A stretch of DNA of 64,000 nt from Mytilus californianus (GCF_021869535.1 NW_026262712.1:52952384-53016383); one strand, 5' to 3'; shown: positions 43,988-55,903, counted from the first letter of the stretch. Numbers and translations: made by a program. Notes: generated from the letters alone by a model not told the origin.

Positions 43988-44235
43988 GCAATGTTTTATA
44001 TAAAAAAGAAGATGTGGTATGATTGCCAATGAGACAACTCTCCACAAGAGACCAAATGACACAGAAATTAACAACTATAGGTCACCGTACGGCCTTCAAC
44101 AATGAGCAAAGCCCATACCGCACAGTCAGCTATAAAAGGCACCGAAATGACAATGTAAAACAATTCAAACGAGAAAACTAACGGCCTAATTTATGTACAA
44201 AAAATGAACGAAAAACAAATATGTAACACATAAAC
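43988..44235 (+). repeat. Family M copy
   Basis: A well-preserved start ('agaagatgtggtatgattgc', 'gagacaactctccacaagag', 'ggtcaccgtacggccttcaa', 'caatgagcaaagcccatacc') abuts the decayed LINE. Confidence 0.9.
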
Positions 44236-44554
44236 AAACGACAACCAGTTTAGATTACCTAGCCATATACCTTCTGTTTTGTTTTTATTGAGTATAAGTC
44301 CTTAATTTGAAAACATGAGCTCATTCAAATGTCGTTAACAAGTATAACAGAATTAATGGAAGAATTTTTTTTAACATGCCAAAATATATTTCATATCAGT
44401 GTATCTCCTAAGTTCCAATTATGAGCAATATAAGGAACATCACACATTTTTATGCCCCCATTTGGTCAACGTATCCATTTTTCAGATACGTGTACATTTA
44501 ACAAAATATTTAATGTTGAAGCAATATAAGCTATATAGTTGTGAATTAGACCGG

Positions 44555-44800
44555 GTTTGTGATAACATGACCAACACGATGGGTGCCACATGTGGAGCAA
44601 GATCTGCTTACCCTTCCGGAGCACCTGAGATCAACCCAAGTTCTTGGTGGAGGTCGTGTTGCTTAGTCTTTAGTTTTCTATGTTGTGTTTTATGTACTAT
44701 TAGTTGTCTGTTTGTCTTTTTCTTTTATAGCTATGGCCTTGTCGGTATTATTTTTGATCTATGAATGTCCCTCTGGTATCTTTCGCCCCTCTTCTTTAAT
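44555..44800 (+). repeat. Family G dispersed repeat
   Basis: 'gataacatgaccaacacgat', 'ttccggagcacctgagatca', 'gttcttggtggaggtcgtgt' and 'agctatggccttgtcggta' form a unit that I recall as very common in mussel transcripts and genomes. The open frame across it is incidental. Confidence 0.65.
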
Positions 44801-46340
44801 TGTAAATACAATTAAAATGCGATTTCTATTTCTTTTTATTTCTTCTTTAAATGAAAATAACTTGAAATTGATGAACGAATAATAAAATTTCTGTAAATAT
44901 ACAAAAAAAAATAATAACTTCATGCAGAAACAATATTTAAGAACATATAAATTGTTTCAAACAAATGTGTTACTATCTCCATTTTATAGTTTACATTTTA
45001 TATTTGTTGACACACACGGGTTTGGTGAAATCATCAGTAATTTCGAATTCTCAAAAACATATCTATTGATCAAACAATAATATTCAATATTATATTATTT
45101 TTTTTCGTAATTTGGTTGATGTAAAATTATTCAGAAATATTTAGAAAACGAATATGCTTTGGATCGTAAAGTTTGATTAGACACCTAAAAATAATAATTG
45201 ATCTTTTTAATTGCTTACACCATATCGGTAGTAGTATACGCGTGATAAAAAACACAAAATTGTCCCTGGAATCAATTGTATATCAAACTGTCTTTGATTC
45301 TCAATATTGAATGTTGATTGTGTGTACTATAATAAAATAATGTTGTGTTTTGAATGCCTTATGACTCGTTGATTCCTTATACAGCCTTAGAGATACAGAA
45401 TATGAAGTAAAATTACGCAACATGTTGTTGATTTGTACAAACTCAGTAATGATATAAAGCACAACCAATGACAATAACGGTCATAAGATTACTTTATTTT
45501 CTATTAAACTTGAAACAGCTTTATTAGATCATTACAGTAAAATTGTGTCATAATGGTTTGTTTAAAAATTTTAAAAATCTTTTAAATGTTTTGTTGATGA
45601 TTTTTTTCTAATTTTCTGTGAGGCCAAAGCAATTCGAATGTCCGTCTCCTTAAGATTTAAAAAGTATAATTAATTAAGATAAATAAAAAAATCTTTGATG
45701 AATTTTACAAGCTTTTCTTACTTTGTGATTTTTTCTGAAAAATCAATAAAATCTAAGATAAAAAATAATTCATATGATGGTTATGCAAGTTTTAAACTCT
45801 ATCACCCATATTTATAGATTTACTTTAAATCTACGCTAAAAATATTGCCAATTCGATTCGTTCAAAAATATCATTCAGGTGCATAGCTATAATAAATTTT
45901 ATATTTCGATTCGGTAAAAGGTATTTCCTTAAATTTTGTATAATTAGTAGAATAGTTTATAAAAGTGAAAACAACAGGTTTATTTCAAAATAAGTTCGTG
46001 TAATTTTGTGGTGTTTTAATGTGTATTAAATTTTGTGTTTCAAATACATAGCTATGATGCTTACTGTATCATTTCATATATTTAAACTACTATAATAAAT
46101 TGCGCATGATTAGGATATTCAACGGATTCTTTCAGGATAAGTTTACAATTTTTTTTTCTTTCTTTCTTCTTTTTTTTTTGCCATTGCGTTGTCCGTTTCT
46201 TTTTCACTTATAATTCTTGAAGTATTGAACATCCACTTTGTATTTTTTTTTGTTTTGCCTTTTTTATAGAAATCTTAGTTATTTGTTAAAAAATCTTATT
46301 TAAGTAATTATTATACGATTATCAAAATATTATTAACTAG
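44801..46340. other. No recognised feature
   Basis: Very AT-rich DNA without repeats or frames that could be named. Confidence 0.4.
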
Positions 46341-46480
46341 TTCCAAGTTGACATTTCGGTGTTCCAAATTGACCTTTCAATTTTTCTATTCCAAGTTGAC
46401 ATTTCTCAGATCCTACTTGGAACTGAGAAATATATATATAAAGTTAGAAGTGAGAAATTCAACTTGAAAATGTGAAATCT
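46341..46480. repeat. Short repeat cluster with inverted units
   Basis: 'ttccaagttgacatttc' occurs three times in variant form and is followed by inverted versions ('gaaattcaacttgaa', 'gaactgagaaat'). It could be a small fold-back structure or a minisatellite in decay. Confidence 0.5.
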
Positions 46481-48089
46481 CATGTTTGAAATTAGAGATT
46501 TTAGCAACAGCATGAAGAACATGTAGTCAATTCAATACTGATGTAGATCATGTATACGTTCTATGTATCCTATGTTTGACAAAATATTGACTGTTGATCA
46601 CAACTACTTTGGAGATCAAATTTCCGTTACTTTTAAATTATCATTTCACATGAAGCATTGAAATAAATTCACATCATAAATAAATATTTGGACATTTGTA
46701 TAAAATAACAGCTAAATATTTGGAAATCATATATAAATAAAAACAAAACAGGGTATACGACAATACGAATAAGCTAGAAGCAGTTTATACTATTGTGTAG
46801 AAGGAGGCCATGGTTCTTCAGCACAAATATTCAATAGACAGAAATAAAGGTAGATATCCACAATATTTCCCTCACAATGACACGCAATTGCACACCTGCT
46901 GTAGATTATCTTACAGTAGTACTATGCGGTTATCAATGAACGGGAAAGCATTTGTCATTTTTTTCTTTGACATTACAAGAAATAATCAAAGTGTGACAGG
47001 CCATGAATTGTTTATTAGCTCTTATTAGCCTAGAACTGACTTTCATTAACTCTTAGATAGAAACGTGGGGTCCTTTGTCTTGATGGTAGTTGATTTTGTG
47101 CTTCTTGCTATTGTGATAAGTCAAACAACACATTTGCCAACTGATGTTCACAGTTTGTTAGTATGGACTGCTTTAAAACTACTGTCTTGTATTTCTTATA
47201 TTTATAATGATAAAAAAAACCAGTAGCAATTTAACTTTTAAAAATGATATGTAAGCTTTATCAGATGTCAGTAAAGGAAATAATTCAACTTCAACATAGG
47301 ACTGTAAAGCATCGAGGTTTAGATTTGATCAATATGACATTGTTATTGCACAGGACATCAATATTGTTCAAGACAGAGTTTTTATAAACTTTCTGAAGAA
47401 TTGACCCAAATATAGTCCTCTATCAAAAATACATTGGAAAAAGTGTCGTCAGGTAATCAAAGATGCTTTTTTATCCTATTATAAGAATAGGTGTAAACGG
47501 ACTTAATCTAATACAGATCAGTTGATTCTTATTTGAAATAAATGTATGAATATTATATTGTGGAGATTCGCATATCACATTTCAAAAATAATTCATAAAT
47601 TAATAAAAAGGTTTCTGATACTTTCATTTATACAAATATCAATGAACTTCAAATACTCGCTGAGGGTTTTGTTATTGAACTGTCTGACAAAGCTGCAATA
47701 ATGTAGAATGGGTATGAACTACAGAGCAGTTATTTGTAATGAAATTTTCAATTGTTCTATATTGTGAACCCCACACAGTCAAAAAGTATACAATTATATT
47801 ATTACCACATCTCAGCTTAATGTCTATTATGAGCATTTGCAGGTTCCAACTATGTTTGTGCTGGCTACCTAAACTTCGCGCAAAAAAATTTAAAAAATCA
47901 ATTCATTTCGGCTTCTAGCAAGTGTATAACAATCATTATTTCGTTTTTTAATTTGTTACCTAACTACAATTAATGAACTTACTTTTGAATTTTGAAATAA
48001 AACATATGGAAACACTAATAGAGTTGACTTATTTTTGGAGGTTCTAAGACTCTTTGGATATTTTGTATAAATAACGTGCTTTCGATGGT
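46481..48089. other. No recognised feature
   Basis: AT-rich. The region 47250-47760 has a retroelement-like codon texture in places, but no motif could be confirmed. Confidence 0.35.
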
Positions 48090-48450
48090 CCTTTCAAATG
48101 TATTTGACAATGTTTGACATTCGGGGAAAAGGGGAAGGGATTGTTGTTACGACAATTGGAAAAAATCTGCTGTAATCTATGAAACGGATATTTCGTAACG
48201 GTCAACCAACTCGTGAGAGCGTCAGTAACATTTACGAAGTGATGATTTCAAATTTACCACTTGGAACTCTTGCTTTAATAGCTTTCTTGTCAGCAGCAAC
48301 CCTCTATCAAGGAAATGATGATAGGAAATACAAGCCCTGGAATGTCGTATCAACTTGGAGATATATACTCCCTATGCAGGCGCTGCAACAATTGCACCCC
48401 TTAAATAACAGACTTGTTTCTATGTTGATTTGAATCATAGTTCATGGACC
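48090..48450 (+). repeat. Family W dispersed repeat
   Basis: 'ggggaaaaggggaagggatt', 'atttcgtaacggtcaaccaa', 'acttggaactcttgctttaa' and 'gcagcaaccctctatcaagg' match the shorter copy at 48785-48965 and a repeat I recall as common in mussels. The frame across it is not a gene. Confidence 0.65.
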
Positions 48451-48784
48451 AACTCAGTATTGATAGAAAAATAATTCAATAACTCGCATCTCTGATGATA
48501 TGTTTGCTATGGAAAATAAAGTATTCTTTAATAATACCGCAGAAATTTACCGATGGGATCTGATTTTAAATAAATCTAATGACAAAAGCAATAAAAGAGA
48601 AGCAGGAGATACCAAAGTGGAAGAAAGAAAAAACCCGACCAAAAGACCAAAAGACAAACAACATCAACAAGTCTGCAAAACACGATCACACGTGCTCTGA
48701 AAGGGTAAGCAGCTCCTTCTCTACATGTCGCACCCGTCGTGTTTTTCGTACAGGTACATATTCGTTAATAAGTCTAATTCAATG

Positions 48785-48965
48785 ATGTCACATTTGGGGA
48801 AAAGATGACGGGATTGTGGTAAAGACAATTTATATATTGCCTTTGCCATATGTAAAACAGATATTCCATAACGGTCAACAAACTCGTAGTGGTCTCCGTA
48901 AAATGTTCGAAGAGATGATTTCAACTTCACTACTTGGACCCCTTAGTTAAATATCTGCCGCGAAA
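48785..48965 (+). repeat. Family W repeat, truncated second copy
   Basis: 'tgtcacatttggggaaaaga', 'cagatattccataacggtca' and 'gaagagatgatttcaactt' follow the same order as at 48120-48270; it ends after 'cttggaccccttagttaaat'. Confidence 0.6.
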
Positions 48966-50239
48966 CACCCGTTATTGTACTGTTTTTCTATAGCTCTACT
49001 TGGGACAAAGCCGTAAAACGGGTGGTTCACGGACACTTTTTATGAAAAGAGCCACTCATGCATTCAGTGAGTTCATAGGCACCTTTTCGTACACATTGTG
49101 ACCTATTACCTTGTTTTATGAATATAATTATATGAAAAGTGTTCATAAAAATTATATTTATAAAAAAGATAACTATGTCCCAAGATACTGAAAATTAGAT
49201 AAAGTCTGTACGAAGTTACTGACTGCAAGAGTAACTGCAACAATAAAATATGTCCATGTACAAACCTCTCTTGGGTTTGCTAAGCAGTTAAAAGCTGAAA
49301 TCTTTTAAATCGTCTTAATCGAACTATACGGAGGATTTCTCATTTTCTCTTCTTGTTCAGGGAATTTGTTTAAGTCGAATTGTGATATCACTAATTCAGT
49401 CTCAACGTCAATAAACATCCAACCGTTTTTGATTAGGGTTGGAAAATGAAAAAAATATTGTCACGTGATCAAAACTTGGGTCTACTCGAATATCACATTA
49501 CTGTAATGAGCATGAAATTAAAAAAAAAAAAAAAAAAAGAAATGATTTCCAAAATAATTTCAAACGAGACAAAATAAATTCTTTTTCATTGCACGTTATT
49601 TCCCATAAAAAAGAGAAACAGCTTTTTTTTATATTCATATATTTTGTTCTATATTTTATTGATTTTGACAATATTTATACATGTTGTATTTACATTTGTC
49701 TGATGACTCTTTCTTATTTCAATTGCATACGTCGTTGAATTTGTAAATGTCTTAAATCTGTTATTCATATTTGTGTTATTTATTTATTTTTTTAAATTTT
49801 TTTTCTTATTTTTTTTTGGGGGGGAGGGGGAAAGAGGAGGGGGATATGAGCCGGGAAAGGCTCATATTTCTTAGTTTTGGTGTTTTTTTTTTTTGTACGT
49901 ATGTATGTTTTTTCTTTTGATTGTGGACATTCTGAGAGGTACATATAAATGCAGGGCGTAGGAGCCGGGAAAGGGGACAATTATCCGCATAACACATTTG
50001 CAAAGGTGAGGCAATTCATTTTGTTATTCAAATATTAAGTTTTGATAACAGGTTCCTATATAATTTTATATATTTTACAAGTATCATGATTAATATTTTA
50101 TGTTATTTATTCAAAAAATAAATCTGTTGACCTTAAATATCGTCTTTTCTTGAGTTACATGAACTTTTTATGTAGTAGTGAAAGTGACTCTGACCAAAAC
50201 TGAAAACTAAATTTCTAAATTTTGTTATATTACGACCAT
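48966..50239. other. No recognised feature; homopolymer-rich
   Basis: Includes an A-run at about 49520, a T-run followed by a G-rich stretch at 49800-49845, and a further T-run near 49885. Small minus-strand frames across them are low-complexity artefacts. Confidence 0.45.
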
Positions 50240-51430
50240 GTTAGGGGAAGTATGATTCGCAAATGTTCAAAAATGTAAACACTGACAAGTAGACATTTGC
50301 GGAAACTATGTCTATACCTAGGATTACACTTAGACTTACGATTACAGTTGACGAAAAACAAGGTGTCCTCTCAAAATAAAAAAGTAAACCCAAAAGATAC
50401 ACAAAATAAAATGAAATAATATTTTTTTTTATCATGCAAATAAGTCTTTTCGACGACACACAAATGCAGAAACTTATGTTTACCACAGATGTGAATCTCC
50501 ACAAAGTCCCCATAACTTTGTGTGTGTTTTTTAATTCTCCGATGGCGTGGTCAACCTCTACTCTATAGTGTGTAATATATTTATTTAATTTTCTACGCTT
50601 CCTCTGCATATTCTTGGGTTTGTCTTACATAAGGTTTCAATACTGGATATCTGAACGGATATATTTTGTCGCCTAGCAAAAACAACTCAGTCGGGAAAGG
50701 TAATTCTTGTATTTCTCATCAACATATACTGCTGATGCCAAAGAAATCCGCACTCAATATACCATATCCTGTCTTCGTTAAATATGATAACTTGAGTGTG
50801 AATGCAGTGACAATGTCTGTGTCCTGAGAAATACTGTTCCTGTGGTTCCGTTATCGCCCATAAATTTTCCGTCGATAGCCCTAATGCAAACGCAAGTTTT
50901 GGCCACCCACCTTGTAAGTTCTGCCAAACATCCAAAAAAGGCCAATTAAAAAGACTGTTATATGTTTCTTGAAATAGGTATACATCTATGTGTTTTATCT
51001 TTGGTAGTCGAAACACTAGCTTCAATTATTTTAGAAGACGGGTTCGATTGCAACCATAACATAAAAAAGAATTGTGTTTCCCGGGGAAAGCGTATGATCC
51101 CGACCGGTTCAATGTCTGAAGAGACCAATAACATCGGCTACAAATTGAAATAACGTTTCAGGAGTTTCACTTGTAAAAGGAATATCAGTTGCTTGCTTAA
51201 CAAGTGAACACATCGTTCAAATTCCAAAAGTGTACATGATTGCCTATAATATTTCCTTGATTGAAAGATATTGGTTTGTCGGTGGTCAAGCTAGGACTAC
51301 CAGGGTTAGAATCAGACGACGAAAGAAATATATACCATAACATCTGGTGGAGGCTGCATCAGGGCAGGTAATGCTGCCATGGTTAATCTGTGTTCTTCAT
51401 AACAAGGAAAATAAAATAAATGCGCAAAAT
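50240..51430 (-). pseudogene. Harbinger (HARBI1-like) DDE transposase pseudogene
   Basis: Minus-strand frames give, in order: 'PFTSETPETLFQFVADVIGL' (about 51175-51115); 'SNPSS' and surroundings; 'WQNLQGGWPKLAFALGLS'; 'QEQYFSGHRHCHCIHTQV' (about 50840-50790); 'FNEDRIWYIECGFLWHQQYM'; 'LFLLGDKIYPFRYPVLKPYV' (about 50685-50625); and 'NKYITHYRVEVDHAIGELK' (about 50585-50530). This is the order seen in PIF/Harbinger transposases of the DDE_Tnp_4 type: the Y-S-G-x-K/R-H-type motif before the first core Asp region, the 'GDKIYP' aspartate, and the 'R..VE.AIGELK' glutamate helix. At least two frameshifts separate the segments and a stop interrupts the C-terminus. The Myb-like partner gene and the terminal repeats of the element were not found. 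Confidence 0.75.
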
Positions 51431-51465
51431 ACACTTATGATTTATTCATTTTTCGGTATTAATAT

Positions 51466-51640
51466 AAAAAAGACGTGGTATGATTGCCAATGAAACAACT
51501 CTTCACAAGAGACCAAATGACACAGCAATTAACAACTATAGGTCACCGTACGGCCTTAGCAAAGCCCATACCACATAGTCAGCTATAAAAAGCCCCGAAA
51601 TGACTATATAAACAATTAATAAAACAGTCGAAGAATTCTT
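51466..51640 (+). repeat. Family M copy
   Basis: 'aaagacgtggtatgattgcc', 'gaccaaatgacacagcaatt' and 'ggtcaccgtacggcctta' are present; about 10 bp ('tcaacaatga') are missing after 'ggcctt' compared with the copy at 43988. Confidence 0.9.
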
Positions 51641-52130
51641 ATAAATAGTTCCACTCGCTTTACAAAAGCGGGCGGTATATTGTAAAAGGGCGTCCTTCAT
51701 CTTTTATACGATTACACTTTTGTATCCACAACACAACTGCTCCCTAAACGACTAAAATAGTGTTTTTTTTTTTTTTTTAACAATAACGTTTAAATCTTGC
51801 CAAATAATATATACGGTATTTTTCTACTGGTTTTGACGTTAACGATACATGTAGTAAATATCGCGTTGGCGATTTTTTTTAAATATTACCTTATCATTTA
51901 TAACTAATGAAATAGGAAAATATATCATTATAAATGATGTGTCATGTGTTTGATTAAGATTCGGATCTACTCAATTTTCGTGTGCATGTGCATATATATA
52001 CATACATAGAGCATTTAAGTCAATAATGAAATAATATGATTTTATTTGATAACATATAACTAATATATTTCTAAAGCAATATAAAATTTCATAGTTTAAA
52101 AAAATTATTCGACTTGCAAAAAAATTCTTA
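51641..52130. other. No recognised feature
   Basis: AT-rich sequence with a T-run at 51760-51780 and no supported gene. Confidence 0.4.
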
Positions 52131-52305
52131 ATTGGGTTCACAGACATCCGTGTACTTTAAAAGACAACTTAAGAGCTTTGACTAGCAATACATCTAAAAT
52201 TGGGTTCACAGACATCCGTGTACTTTAAAAGACAACTTAAATGCTTTGACTAGCAATACATCTAAAATTGGGTTCACAGCCATCCGTGTGCTTTAAGAAT
52301 ATTTG
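52131..52305 (+). repeat. 68-bp tandem repeat, 2.6 copies
   Basis: 'attgggttcacagacatccg' recurs at 52131, 52199 and 52267, exactly 68 bp apart, with near-identical sequence between. It lies about 650 bp before the start codon of the methyltransferase-GT64 gene. Confidence 0.95.
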
Positions 52306-52961
52306 AAAGAAATTCTTGGGGATCTATACTTTGAAATGCTTGATTTAATTTAAAATTTAATGCATGTATATGTTTAATGCAACTTAAGTTACTTTATTTT
52401 TTTTAAAGGGAAAACGATGAAAAGGGCATTTAGAACCCATAAGTCGAAGAAAAAAGACTCCACCATGGTCAAAATTAATACGACGAAAATACAAATAAAA
52501 GTCCACAAAAACTCCACAAAGAAACATAGTGTTCATTTCTCGATGACGATAAAAAAAAAACAACTGATTTTGACGAATCATGATATATGTTTTCCAATTA
52601 TAAGGTAACGTTTAAATAATTGACACCTCTGACATATAAGGATCATTTGACAAACCTCAATATAAATTGAATCAAGTTGACGCTAACGATAGTAGAAAAT
52701 AACCATTTGGCGCATGACGGTAAAAGGCATTTTAACCATCTTGAAAGATTTCTAGGATCACTTATTACAACACGGGCCCGTATGTGTAAAGACGAATATA
52801 TATATATGCTTTATATTTTCATTGCATTGAAAGATATTTGTTGTTTTATATTTCTAATTGATCTCGTTAGGCCGTCATAAATCAATTTATAGTAACAGAA
52901 CTTATTGAAATTCATCAAACTTACAATTGCCATTCTTTATAATATGTGTTGGTGTACAAGT
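52306..52961. other. Upstream region of the methyltransferase-GT64 gene
   Basis: No clear promoter elements: AT-rich with several TATA-like strings (for example 'caatataaattg' at about 52660, 'atatatatatgctttat' at about 52797). The coding frame stays open upstream to 52905 but contains no ATG before 52944. Confidence 0.35.
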
Positions 52962-55601
52962 ATGCTTAGTATTTTCCGTAAAATTAAAAAAAGAAATATT
53001 TTACTATTATGCGTATGCGTAACAGTTGTGCTATTTCTGTTCATTAAAACTGAACTCGTTGAAATAAGACAGGAACCTAATAAAGATGAAACGTCTAAAG
53101 CAAGTATTAGTGATAATTTGTTTAATCTTCTGAACGAATTAGATATTACAATCCGTAAAAAGGCACCTAAGAAAAAGATATATGGGAATATATACAGTGG
53201 TAAAGAGAAGATGCAAATAGAAAGTTATCTTTCAGCTATAAAGAATTTTACCAAAATGCATGAAGTAAAAACAATTTGTGAAATTGGATTTGCCGGAGGA
53301 CATAGTGCAACCTTATTCCTTCGTTTGACAGACTCTGCTAGTTATATCGGATTTGATATGTGGGATCAACCTGTGTATGAGAACACTGCAATTGAATGGG
53401 TAAGACAGCAATTTAAGAATCGTCGAATCACTCTTATTAAAGGTGATTCTACAAAAACCGTTCCCCTATTTCAAGGGAAATGTGACATCATACATATAGA
53501 TGGCGCCCACCATGCACACTTCCCCCAAATGGATATGAAAAACATGGCACGAGTGGCTTCAGTAAATAATTTGTTACTGATGGACGACTGTTCGAAATCA
53601 TGGCCTGCTGTGCTGAAGGGTGTTGAATATTTGAAGACAAATGATCTATTAGATAACCTTAAAATGCATGTACCAGAAGGCTGGATCTACAGAGGTGCAC
53701 AGAAAGGATGGTGTATTGGTAGTTATAAAGTTAAGAACCAAGCTAAGCATATCCCAAAGAGTTTTACGTTCCTAGATAAAACGTTTTGTACACCATCATG
53801 GCACGGACATAACTGTGAAGTTTATTCTACAAAACCTTGTTCCAAGCTGAGTGATGAATGTTTCTATAGTAACGTTACTGGTACCTTATCAGTGTCTTGT
53901 GAGCGATGGCATGGTGCACAGAGTGTTGAACAGATAACATTGGATAAACGTGTTACTGCGACCGACTGGAACGATGCACATGCAAAATCTTTTGACTACT
54001 ATAAATCTTTACCCAAACATTTAGGCAATATCATTGAAATTGGCACTGGTCCGTTCACTCAAGCGCAGACAATAGTACACGATAAGACAGCAACAAGCAT
54101 TACCTTGATAGAACCAATGGCGTTCCATTATATGACAAACGTGAAGCGTTGTTTCTACAAAAATGGAACTTTTGGAAATCTTCCGACCACGATATTATCT
54201 ATACCGGCCGAAGAGTTAAGTAATGTACGGAAATTTGACACTTTAATAATGATCAATATAATTGAACATGCTTATGATGCAATATCAATTCTTAATTCAG
54301 CCATTAATCTGATCAAAGAAAATGGCTTATTTATTTGGCATGAGCGACTTTGGGATGACTATCTAGGAGTTGCTAGTTCGGTCAATGATCGTGAATTTCA
54401 GCTTCATCCGGTTCGTATAAAAAATGTTATTGCAAAACTGGTTATGTCCATGTTTGATGAAAACTATATTTCTTGGGACACAGAGGAATTGCGACGATTG
54501 AAAAATCGAGGCGTTTATTTTATTGGCCGCAAGCGTAATATTATTGCAAAAACAAAAGTCCCACAACACCCGTCTTGTTTTGAAGGAGGTCATGGTACAC
54601 AAAGTGTAATATTCTTTCTTTCAAATACAAATTCCACAGAAAAAATATTTCAAGATCAACTGATGTTGGTTAACAATGCAGTTTATACCAAAACTATCGT
54701 TATTATACAGACGGACAAATTTAATAATACAGCTATAACAAATCTTCTCAAATTTAGTAAAATTCGGATATTAATTTCATATCAACATTTGCAAAATTGG
54801 AGGAAAGAAGTCAGTAACTACGTTAAACCTTGCTTCTGTATTCTTCCGTATCTGACATTGGAAATGTTAAAAGGCTCTACCACTCATTGTGTCGGCAGCA
54901 GTAGAGGTCAAGTGTCTGTTGTTCTCATGGGATACTCATCTAAAAGGTTTTCAAATTATAACGCAATTTTACCAGCATATACAAATATGGAAATAATTGA
55001 CCAAATAATATTGATATGGAACAATAAATATGAACGGTTTATTCCCAAATTAAATTTGACAAAAATCACGTTCATTAAAGCGAAAGTTAACAGCATGAAT
55101 AATCGTTTTAACGTGTCTCAATTTGTTCATACAGACGCCGTTTTGATCATTGATGACGATGTTTTAATGAGTGAATCTTTGTTATTATTAATGTTATTAG
55201 AATGGAAAGAAAATACTAATAGACTAGTGGGTCTCAGCAGAGACATGCGCTTTGTGAATTCAAAAAATGAATATCTTGGTCATGGTAAAGAGCCATCATT
55301 AACTATCGGAAAAACCATGCTTTTTCATCGCAAGTATTTGAAAAAGTACATGAGAGATGAAGTGTTGGTAGAATGGAATAAAAATCGGTTTTGCGAAGAT
55401 ATTTCAATGAATGTTCTAATCTACAAAGAGACAAATTTAAAACCGTTGTTTATAGATATGACTGCAACTAGTACGCGCAGAGATCTATCAGATGTAGATG
55501 GTGCTTCTATTGTAGACAAAAACTGGGCCATACACAGGACAGAATGTGTTCAATGGATTTCTGAATATTTTAATGTCCAATTATACGGAAACAGAAGCTA
55601 G
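52962..55601 (+). CDS. Membrane-anchored methyltransferase-methyltransferase-GT64 fusion protein
   Basis: A single uninterrupted frame of 879 residues from ATG 52962; ATG 52944 would add six residues. Layout: basic N-terminus, membrane anchor at about 13-28 (type II, Golgi-like); class I SAM methyltransferase-like domain at about 85-260 (Methyltransf_24 type) with 'EIGFAGG' (107-113), 'GFDMW' and 'IDGAHH'; a Cys-rich EGF-like segment at about 276-313 ('WHGHNC'); a second methyltransferase-like domain at about 340-525 with 'IEIGTG' (358-363) and 'INIIEH' (431-436); and a GT64 (exostosin-type) domain from about 650 with the metal-binding 'IIDDDVL' (DDD 731-733) and 'FCEDISMN' (810-817). GT64 enzymes transfer HexNAc from UDP-sugars in the secretory pathway, so modification of glycans by both transfer and methylation is a reasonable inference, but substrates are unknown. 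No introns, unlike typical mussel genes. A decayed paralogue lies at 40451-41444. Confidence 0.85.
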   Translation: MLSIFRKIKKRNILLLCVCVTVVLFLFIKTELVEIRQEPNKDETSKASISDNLFNLLNELDITIRKKAPKKKIYGNIYSGKEKMQIESYLSAIKNFTKMHEVKTICEIGFAGGHSATLFLRLTDSASYIGFDMWDQPVYENTAIEWVRQQFKNRRITLIKGDSTKTVPLFQGKCDIIHIDGAHHAHFPQMDMKNMARVASVNNLLLMDDCSKSWPAVLKGVEYLKTNDLLDNLKMHVPEGWIYRGAQKGWCIGSYKVKNQAKHIPKSFTFLDKTFCTPSWHGHNCEVYSTKPCSKLSDECFYSNVTGTLSVSCERWHGAQSVEQITLDKRVTATDWNDAHAKSFDYYKSLPKHLGNIIEIGTGPFTQAQTIVHDKTATSITLIEPMAFHYMTNVKRCFYKNGTFGNLPTTILSIPAEELSNVRKFDTLIMINIIEHAYDAISILNSAINLIKENGLFIWHERLWDDYLGVASSVNDREFQLHPVRIKNVIAKLVMSMFDENYISWDTEELRRLKNRGVYFIGRKRNIIAKTKVPQHPSCFEGGHGTQSVIFFLSNTNSTEKIFQDQLMLVNNAVYTKTIVIIQTDKFNNTAITNLLKFSKIRILISYQHLQNWRKEVSNYVKPCFCILPYLTLEMLKGSTTHCVGSSRGQVSVVLMGYSSKRFSNYNAILPAYTNMEIIDQIILIWNNKYERFIPKLNLTKITFIKAKVNSMNNRFNVSQFVHTDAVLIIDDDVLMSESLLLLMLLEWKENTNRLVGLSRDMRFVNSKNEYLGHGKEPSLTIGKTMLFHRKYLKKYMRDEVLVEWNKNRFCEDISMNVLIYKETNLKPLFIDMTATSTRRDLSDVDGASIVDKNWAIHRTECVQWISEYFNVQLYGNRS

Positions 55602-55903
55602 AAGTCTGTGTCCGATGTGACAACTGTAACAAACTTGTCTTATCAAAATATACACCAACAAAATATATCATATTTTTAATAATCTAGTTGTTCCACTTTC
55701 ACGTTTTAGCTACACATGTTTGTTTGAAATTGGCTGTCAAACAAATTTGGAAATCATTTTTAATTAAGAAAGATATCCCCTTAATGCATATTTCTAATAC
55801 CTTGTCTGAATTTGTCTATACTTTAATTCCTTTCTTATTATATTATCAGTTTTTCAACTTTTAATTAGGTTTTGGATTTGCAAAATTTTCGCCACGAGCA
55901 TGC
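55602..55903. other. 3' flank of the methyltransferase-GT64 gene
   Basis: AT-rich; no canonical AATAAA was noted in the first 300 bp, although 'tttttaataatc' and 'tttttaattaag' are weak candidates. No poly(A) tract or target duplication that would mark a retrocopy was seen. Confidence 0.35.

Noticed and set aside
44399-44764. 121-residue membrane-like protein
   Set aside because: It lies across the family G dispersed repeat; its hydrophobic end is T-rich repeat sequence.
48179-48700. Frames of 84 and 66 residues
   Set aside because: The first is family W repeat, present again at 48785; the second is Lys-rich AT sequence without support.
52905-52961. Start of the fusion gene at 52905
   Set aside because: The frame begins there only with TTG; the first ATGs are 52944 and 52962, and the latter gives a compact type II anchor.
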